Of a stretch of DNA of 64,000 nucleotides, positions 58,735-64,000 are shown one piece after another. The position numbers were made by a program, and so were the translations under genes. This stretch comes from Cellulomonas shaoxiangyii (GTDB lineage Bacteria > Actinomycetota > Actinomycetes > Actinomycetales > Cellulomonadaceae). How positions within the stretch are numbered: the first letter of the stretch is position 1; each line of letters starts with the position of its first letter. The stretch is from contig NZ_CP039291.1 of NCBI RefSeq assembly GCF_004798685.1, positions 1,736,001 through 1,800,000 on the forward strand. The letters run 5' to 3'. Under the pieces are notes generated by a model. It was given only the letters and a program-made list of their open reading frames with translations, had not been told where the DNA came from and did not search any database.

Positions 58735-61257
58735 ATGGGTCGCGGCCGGCTCCGCGTGCTCCTCGGCGCGGCACCGGGCGTGGGGAAGACCTACGCCATG
58801 CTCGAGGAGGGCCGGCGCCTGCGCGACGAGGGCAAGGACGTCGTGGTCGCGGTCGTGGAGACCCACGGCCGCGCCGCGACGGCCGCCCTGCTCGACGGGC
58901 TCGAGGTCGTGCCGCGCCGGACCGTCGAGCACCGAGGCGTCACGCTCACGGACCTCGACCTGCCCGCGGTGCTCCTGCGTCGTCCTGACCTCGCGCTGGT
59001 CGACGAGCTCGCGCACAGCAACGCGCCGGGCCTCGAGCACGAGAAGCGGTGGCAGGACGTGGACGCCCTGCTGGACGCCGGCATCGACGTGGTCTCGACG
59101 GTCAACATCCAGCACATCGAGTCGTTGAACGACGTCGTGGAGAAGATCACCGGTGTGGTCCAGCGCGAGACGATCCCCGACGGGGTGCTGCGCGCCGCGG
59201 ACCAGATCGAGGTCGTCGACCTGGCCCCGCAGGCGCTGCGCGACCGCCTCTCCGGCGGCTACGTCTACCCCGCCGAGCGCATCGACGCGGCGCTGTCGAA
59301 CTACTTCCGCCTGGGCAACCTCACCGCGCTGCGCGAGCTCGCGCTGCTGTGGCTCGCCGACGAGGTCGACGCCGCGCTGCGGCTCTACCGGACCGAGCAC
59401 GGCATCGACAGCACGTGGGAGGCCCGGGAGCGCGTCGTGGTGACGCTGACCGGCGGCCCCGAGGGGGAGACCCTCATCCGCCGCGGCGCCCGGATCGCGG
59501 CCAGGTCCGCGGGCGGGCAGCTGCTCGCGCTGCACGTCGCGAGCCAGGACGGGCTGCGCGGGGCGACCCCCGGTGCGCTCGCCCGCCAGCGTGCGCTCGT
59601 GGAGCAGCTCGGCGGCACGTTCCACCAGGTCGTCGGGGACGACGTCCCGCGTGCGCTCGTCGACTTCGCGCGCGGCGTCAACGCGACGCAGCTCGTGATC
59701 GGCGTCTCCCGCCGGGGGCGCCTGGCCGCGGCGCTGAGCGGCCCCGGCATCGGTGCGACGGTGACGCGCGAGGCCGGCAACATCGACGTGCACATCGTCA
59801 ACCACTCCGCGGCCGGTGGCGGGTTCGCCCTGCCTCCCGTCGGCGGCGCGCTGACCGTCCGGCGCCAGGTGGTCGGCTTCCTGCTCGCGCTCGTGGTCGG
59901 CCCCCTCCTGACCTGGCTCCTCGTCGCGTCCCGCGGCGAGGAGACGATCATCAGCGACGTCCTGGCCTACCAGCTGCTGGTCGTGGTCGTCGCCCTCGTC
60001 GGCGGTGTGTGGCCGGCCGTGTACGCCGCCGTGCTGTCCGGCCTCACCATCGACTTCTTCTTCATCGAGCCGTTCCACACGGTCACCGTCGCCGAGCCCT
60101 TCCACCTGCTCGCCCTCGTCCTCTACGTCGTGATCGCGTGCCTCGTGAGCTTCGTGGTCGACCGCGCCGCGCGCACCACGCGCGCGGCGCGCCGCTCGGC
60201 CGCCGAGTCCGAGGTGCTCGCGACCGTGGCGGGCAGCGTGATGCGGGGTCAGGACGCCGTGCAGGCCCTGGTCGACACCGCGTACCGCGCCTTCGGCACG
60301 GACGGTGCCCGCCTGGTCGCCGCCGGTGACGTGCTCGCCGCGCACGGCGACACCGGCGGTGCGCCGTCGACCACGATCGCCGTGGGCGACGACGCCCGGC
60401 TCGAGCTCTTCGGACCCGACCTGCCCGCCTCCGAGCGGCGCCTGCTGCAGGTCATCGCCGCGCAGCTGGAGGCGGCGCTCGAGCACACGGACCTCGCGCA
60501 GGTCGCGAGCGAGGTCGACCAGCTCGCGGCCCTCGACCGGGTCCGCAGCGCGCTGCTGTCCGCCCTCAGCCACGACCTGCGCCGTCCGCTCACGGCCGCG
60601 ACGGCCGCGGTCAGCGGGCTGCGGTCGACCGCCGGGCACGACGGGCTCTCCGCCGAGGACCGCAGCGAGCTGCTGCGGACGGCCGACGAGAGCCTGACCT
60701 CCCTGGCCGGGCTGCTGACCGACCTGCTCGACGTGAGCCGGCTCGAGGCGGGCGTGCTCGCGGTGGCGCGCACACCGGTCGAGGCGGTCGACGCGATCCT
60801 GCCGGCGCTCGACGAGCTCGCCCTCGGCCCCGACCGCGTCGAGCTGGACCTGGACCTGGACGTGCCCGCGGTGCTGGCCGACCCGGTGCTCCTCGAGCGC
60901 GTCGTCGTCAACCTGCTCGCCAACGCCCACCGGCACGCGCCGCCGGGCACACGCGTGCGCCTGACGACCAGCGCGCTCGGCGCGAGCGTGGAGATCCGGG
61001 TCGTCGACCACGGTCCCGGGATCCCGACGGAACGACGGGAGGACGTCTTCGTGCCGTTCCAGCGCCTCGGCGACACCGACAACACCACCGGCCTCGGGCT
61101 GGGGCTCGCGCTGTCCAAGGGCTTCGTCGAGGGCATGGGCGGGCGCCTCACGCCCGAGGACACACCGGGCGGCGGTCTCACGATGGTCGTCTCGCTCCCC
61201 GCGGTGGCGTCCGGACCTGCTGCCGTGGCGGACGCCGCGTCGGAGGTGGCGGGGTGA
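58735..61257 (+). CDS. kdpD: Sensor histidine kinase KdpD
   Basis: Senses K+ limitation and salt and phosphorylates KdpE. 840 aa from ATG 58735, chosen because AGAGG (58725-58729) is correctly spaced; GTG 58729 would overlap it. Order: KdpD N-domain with Walker A GAAPGVGKTYAML and ELAHSNAPG; USP-like domain (about residues 230-360); four membrane segments (about 380-490); GAF-like region; HisKA with SALSHDLRRPLTA; HATPase with NLLANAHRHAPPGT, DHGPGIP and GLGLGLAL. Confidence 0.96.
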   Translation: MGRGRLRVLLGAAPGVGKTYAMLEEGRRLRDEGKDVVVAVVETHGRAATAALLDGLEVVPRRTVEHRGVTLTDLDLPAVLLRRPDLALVDELAHSNAPGLEHEKRWQDVDALLDAGIDVVSTVNIQHIESLNDVVEKITGVVQRETIPDGVLRAADQIEVVDLAPQALRDRLSGGYVYPAERIDAALSNYFRLGNLTALRELALLWLADEVDAALRLYRTEHGIDSTWEARERVVVTLTGGPEGETLIRRGARIAARSAGGQLLALHVASQDGLRGATPGALARQRALVEQLGGTFHQVVGDDVPRALVDFARGVNATQLVIGVSRRGRLAAALSGPGIGATVTREAGNIDVHIVNHSAAGGGFALPPVGGALTVRRQVVGFLLALVVGPLLTWLLVASRGEETIISDVLAYQLLVVVVALVGGVWPAVYAAVLSGLTIDFFFIEPFHTVTVAEPFHLLALVLYVVIACLVSFVVDRAARTTRAARRSAAESEVLATVAGSVMRGQDAVQALVDTAYRAFGTDGARLVAAGDVLAAHGDTGGAPSTTIAVGDDARLELFGPDLPASERRLLQVIAAQLEAALEHTDLAQVASEVDQLAALDRVRSALLSALSHDLRRPLTAATAAVSGLRSTAGHDGLSAEDRSELLRTADESLTSLAGLLTDLLDVSRLEAGVLAVARTPVEAVDAILPALDELALGPDRVELDLDLDVPAVLADPVLLERVVVNLLANAHRHAPPGTRVRLTTSALGASVEIRVVDHGPGIPTERREDVFVPFQRLGDTDNTTGLGLGLALSKGFVEGMGGRLTPEDTPGGGLTMVVSLPAVASGPAAVADAASEVAG

Positions 61258-61967
61258 GGATCCTCATCGCCGACGACGACCCGCAGATCCTGCGGGCCCT
61301 GCGCATCACGCTCACGGCACAGCGCTACGAGATCGTCACCGCCACCTCGGGGGCCCAGGCGATCGCGCGCGCGATCGACCAGCGCCCGGACCTGTTCATG
61401 CTCGACCTCGGCATGCCCGAGCTGGACGGCATCGACGTGATCCACGCCGTGCGCGGCTGGTCCGACGCGCCGATCCTCGTCGTCTCCGGACGCACCGGCG
61501 CGTCCGACAAGGTCGCCGCGCTCGACGCCGGCGCCGACGACTACGTGACCAAGCCCTTCTCCATCGAGGAGCTCCTGGCCCGGATCCGGGCGCTCACCCG
61601 GCGCATCGCGCACGAGGACGCCGACCCCGTCGTCACGTTCGGCGACGCGACGGTCGACCTCTCGGCCCGCAGCGTGACGCGCGGGGCGCCCGGCCAGCAG
61701 ACGCACGTCCGCCTGACGCCGACGGAGTGGAAGGTGCTCGAGCTCCTGCTGCGCCACCCCGGCAGGCTGGTGACCCGGCAGACGCTGCTCACCGACATCT
61801 GGGGCTCCCAGCACGTCAGCGACACCGGGTACCTGCGGCTGTACATCGCGCAGCTGCGCAAGAAGCTCGAGCAGGACCCCGCGGCGCCGAGGCACCTGCT
61901 CACCGAGGCGGGGATGGGGTACCGGTTCGAGCCGGGCACCGCGGCCACGGCGGGGGAACCCGCCTAG
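61254..61967 (+). CDS. kdpE: Response regulator KdpE
   Basis: OmpR-family regulator of kdp. 237 aa; GTG overlaps the kdpD TGA, with GGAGGTGG upstream. Receiver: ADDDPQILRAL, phospho-Asp51 in MLDLGMPELDG and Lys in VTKPFS. C-terminal winged helix: LTPTEWKVLELLLRHPGRLVTR (in part TPTEWKVLELL), then YIAQLRKKLEQDP. Likely binds the direct repeats before the operon. Confidence 0.97.
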   Translation: MRILIADDDPQILRALRITLTAQRYEIVTATSGAQAIARAIDQRPDLFMLDLGMPELDGIDVIHAVRGWSDAPILVVSGRTGASDKVAALDAGADDYVTKPFSIEELLARIRALTRRIAHEDADPVVTFGDATVDLSARSVTRGAPGQQTHVRLTPTEWKVLELLLRHPGRLVTRQTLLTDIWGSQHVSDTGYLRLYIAQLRKKLEQDPAAPRHLLTEAGMGYRFEPGTAATAGEPA

Positions 61968-61980
61968 GGGGACCGGACCA

Positions 61981-62012
61981 CCGGTCCGCACCCCGGACGG
62001 GGTGCGGACCGG
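61981..62012. terminator. Bidirectional terminator between kdpE and katA
   Basis: Perfect 14-bp inverted repeat (61981-61994 / 61999-62012) with a 4-nt loop between convergent genes. Confidence 0.75.
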
Positions 62013-62039
62013 CGCCCGGGACGTGCCCCGGGGTGGGCG

Positions 62040-63737
62040 TCAGCTCGCCGCCGACTCCCGCGGGTCGGTGTACGGCAGCCGGCCGAGCGTGCCGGACAGC
62101 ACGTCCTCAGCCGTCACCTTGTGGTTGACCACGGAGCTGGTCCACGTGCCCCAGCGGCGCGAGTCGATGCCGTCGCCGTTCGCACCGAGGTTCGCCAGGC
62201 GCGTGCGCTCGGCGTCGGTGAGGCGCTGCGTCGCCAGCGGCTCGAGGTGCCGGACGTCCGCCGCGGTCATGCCCAGGACCTCGCCGACACGGCGGCCGTA
62301 GTCGTCGTGGACCATGAACAGGTGCCAGAGCATGCGCTCCTGCACGTCGCGCTCGCAGTCGGCCAGGAGGCCGCCGAGCGTCTTGACGAGCTCGTCGCGC
62401 TCCCAGTCGTTCATCGTCTCGAAGCGGGCGCGCGCCTGCGCGTAGTCGTTCGTGCGCTCGAGCGGCGCCTGGACGAGGTGCCCGTGGATCTCCGGCGGCT
62501 GGTTCGGCTGGCGCTCCGCCTCGTGCAGGCCGCCGTGGACCGACGGCTCGTAGTTCACGTGCGGGTTCTGCGACGGGTGCAGGTCCACGCCGTAGGACAT
62601 CTGCCCACCACGCTGGTTCGTGTGGACGGCGCCGTCGCGGCCGCGCGGCTGGTTGACCGGCAGCTGCAGGTAGTTCGGGCCCACGCGGTACCGCTGGGTG
62701 TCCGAGTAGCTGAACGTGCGCCCGACCAGCATCTTGTCGTCCGAGAAGTCCAGGCCGTCGACGATCACGCCGGTGCCCATGGCGATCTGCTCGTTCTCGT
62801 TGTGGTGGTCCTTGACGTTGCGGTTCAGCGTCATGACGCCCATGTGCCGCAGCGGGAACTGGTCCTCGGGCCAGATCTTCGTGTCGTCCAGCGGGTCCCA
62901 GTCCAGCTCGGGGTGCTCGTCGTCCGACATGATCTGCACGTACATGTCCCACTGCGGGAAGTCGCCGCGCTCGATCGCCCCGTACAGGTCCCTCGACGCC
63001 GAGCCGAGGTCCTGCCCCTGGACCTTCGCGGCCTCCTCGTCGGTCAGCGAGGCCACACCCTGGCGGGGGTGCCAGTGGAACTTCACCAGCACGGTCTCGC
63101 CCGCGGCGTTCACCATCTTGTAGGTGTTGACGCCGAAGCCCTCCATGTGCCGGTACGTCGCCGGGATGCCACGCGGGCTGAACAGGTGCGTCAGCATGTG
63201 CATCGACTCGGGCGTCTGGCTCATGAAGTCGAAGATGCGGTTCGGCTCCTGGCGGAACGTGACCGGGTCCGGCTTCAGCGAGTGGATGACGTCGGGGAAC
63301 TTGATCGCGTCGCGGATGAAGAAGACCGCGAGGTTGTTGCCGACGACGTCCCAGTTGCCGTCCTCCGTGTAGAACTTCACGGCGAACCCGCGCGGGTCGC
63401 GGGCGACCTCGGAGGAGTCCCGGCCGCCGATCACCGTGGAGAACCGGATGGCGACCTCGGTCTTCTTGCCGGGCTCGGCGAACAGCTTCGCGCGGGTGTA
63501 GCGCGACGCCGGCTCGTCGCCGATCTTGCCGGTCGCCTCGAACTCGCCGTAGGCGACGAACCCGCGGGCGTGGACCACACGCTCCGGGATGCGCTCGCGG
63601 TCGAAGTGGCTGATCTTCTCGAGGAAGTGGTAGTTCTCCAGCGTCGCGGGTCCGCGGCTGCCGACGGTGCGCTGGTTCTGGTTGTTCTGGACCGGGTGGC
63701 CCTGGCGCGTCGTGAGGATCTTGTCGTCGTCTGCCAT
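62040..63737 (-). CDS. katA: Heme catalase
   Basis: Degrades H2O2 in the cytosol. 565 aa from the ATG at 63737 (AGGAGTGAC upstream). Catalytic His in [17 protein letters not shown], Asn in [16 protein letters not shown], proximal heme Tyr in [40 protein letters not shown] fits monofunctional catalases of the small-subunit size class, with a C-terminal extension of about 70 residues. No linked regulator gene is recognisable in the remaining upstream sequence. Confidence 0.96.
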   Translation of the reverse strand: MADDDKILTTRQGHPVQNNQNQRTVGSRGPATLENYHFLEKISHFDRERIPERVVHARGFVAYGEFEATGKIGDEPASRYTRAKLFAEPGKKTEVAIRFSTVIGGRDSSEVARDPRGFAVKFYTEDGNWDVVGNNLAVFFIRDAIKFPDVIHSLKPDPVTFRQEPNRIFDFMSQTPESMHMLTHLFSPRGIPATYRHMEGFGVNTYKMVNAAGETVLVKFHWHPRQGVASLTDEEAAKVQGQDLGSASRDLYGAIERGDFPQWDMYVQIMSDDEHPELDWDPLDDTKIWPEDQFPLRHMGVMTLNRNVKDHHNENEQIAMGTGVIVDGLDFSDDKMLVGRTFSYSDTQRYRVGPNYLQLPVNQPRGRDGAVHTNQRGGQMSYGVDLHPSQNPHVNYEPSVHGGLHEAERQPNQPPEIHGHLVQAPLERTNDYAQARARFETMNDWERDELVKTLGGLLADCERDVQERMLWHLFMVHDDYGRRVGEVLGMTAADVRHLEPLATQRLTDAERTRLANLGANGDGIDSRRWGTWTSSVVNHKVTAEDVLSGTLGRLPYTDPRESAAS

Positions 63738-64000
63738 GTCACTCCTAGGCCCCGGCGGGAGGGCCGAGCGACGCACAGCGCCTCGGCGTCCCGGGGGCGG
63801 CTCTTCGGGTCGGGCGGGGGCGCTACCAGGCTAGGCGCGGCGCACCGCCGGTGGCCCCACGGGAGGCGGCCCGAGGCCTGTGCACTTGGTCACTGCCGCG
63901 CACCTGCCGGCGCACCCGCCGGCCCGTGCGGTGGTGGGCGAGGTGCTCGCGGTGCCGTGCCTGCGCCTCGTCGACGCCGCCGCGCAGTTGCGTCCCGGAG
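63738..64000. other. Window end upstream of katA, unresolved
   Basis: The katA promoter should lie here. A + strand frame from GTG 63881 stays open to the end of the window and could be the start of another gene, but its 40 residues show no recognisable pattern. Confidence 0.3.

Overview
The window reads as chromosomal DNA of a high-GC actinomycete. RbpA, WhiA, OpcA and the uvrC-rapZ-yvcK-whiA-gap-pgk-tpiA-secG order are actinobacterial markers. Together with plant-polysaccharide genes (GH31, GH127) and heavy use of GTG starts, they suggest Cellulomonadaceae (probably Cellulomonas or a relative; this is an inference, not a database result). Coding density is very high and many neighbours overlap by 1-4 bases.

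Layout. (1) 1-9.2 kb, + strand: end of uvrC, rapZ, yvcK, whiA, then gap, pgk, tpiA, secG and rbpA. (2) 9.3-16.7 kb, - strand: tkt, tal, zwf, opcA and a 6-phosphogluconolactonase fused to an O-methyltransferase, that is the pentose phosphate pathway. (3) 17-28 kb, + strand: ctaB, xerD, parA, scpA, scpB, rluB, tyrA, cmk, plsC, der, a polytopic membrane protein and tRNA-Pro. (4) 28.2-32.85 kb, - strand: a compact RiPP cluster directly downstream of tRNA-Pro. It encodes a radical SAM/SPASM-like enzyme, two small precursor peptides with Cys-polySer cores, an RRE/E1-like cyclodehydratase partner, a YcaO protein ending in PHPFP, and a SagB-type azoline dehydrogenase. (5) 33.4-42.1 kb: a mixed accessory stretch (unknown 88-aa protein, fasciclin protein, Fic protein, tandem universal stress protein, broken LuxR regulator, PTP-like phosphatase, amidohydrolase, DUF1272 protein, DMT permease, MprF-like acyltransferase). 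(6) 42.3-53.6 kb, + strand: two LacI regulators and a sugar uptake and breakdown operon (lipoprotein, two permeases, YesL-like protein, GH31, GH127). (7) 54.0-62.0 kb, + strand: kdpFABCDE K+ uptake with an extra small membrane ORF in front and tandem-repeat operator candidates upstream. (8) 62-63.7 kb, - strand: catalase.

How it works together. Regions 1-2 pair lower glycolysis with the pentose phosphate shunt. Region 3 joins chromosome segregation and condensation, rRNA modification and lipid synthesis in one tightly overlapped run. Region 4 is the most interesting. The YcaO, RRE and dehydrogenase trio should turn Cys/Ser into azoles. One precursor ends in Cys followed by six Ser, which could give seven contiguous azoles. 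The other has a Cys-x5-Cys-Ser5 core plus a C-terminal tail. A radical SAM enzyme encoded with them implies a second, carbon-centred modification. No transporter, protease or immunity gene is recognisable beside it. No CRISPR array, rRNA, insertion sequence or prophage was seen.
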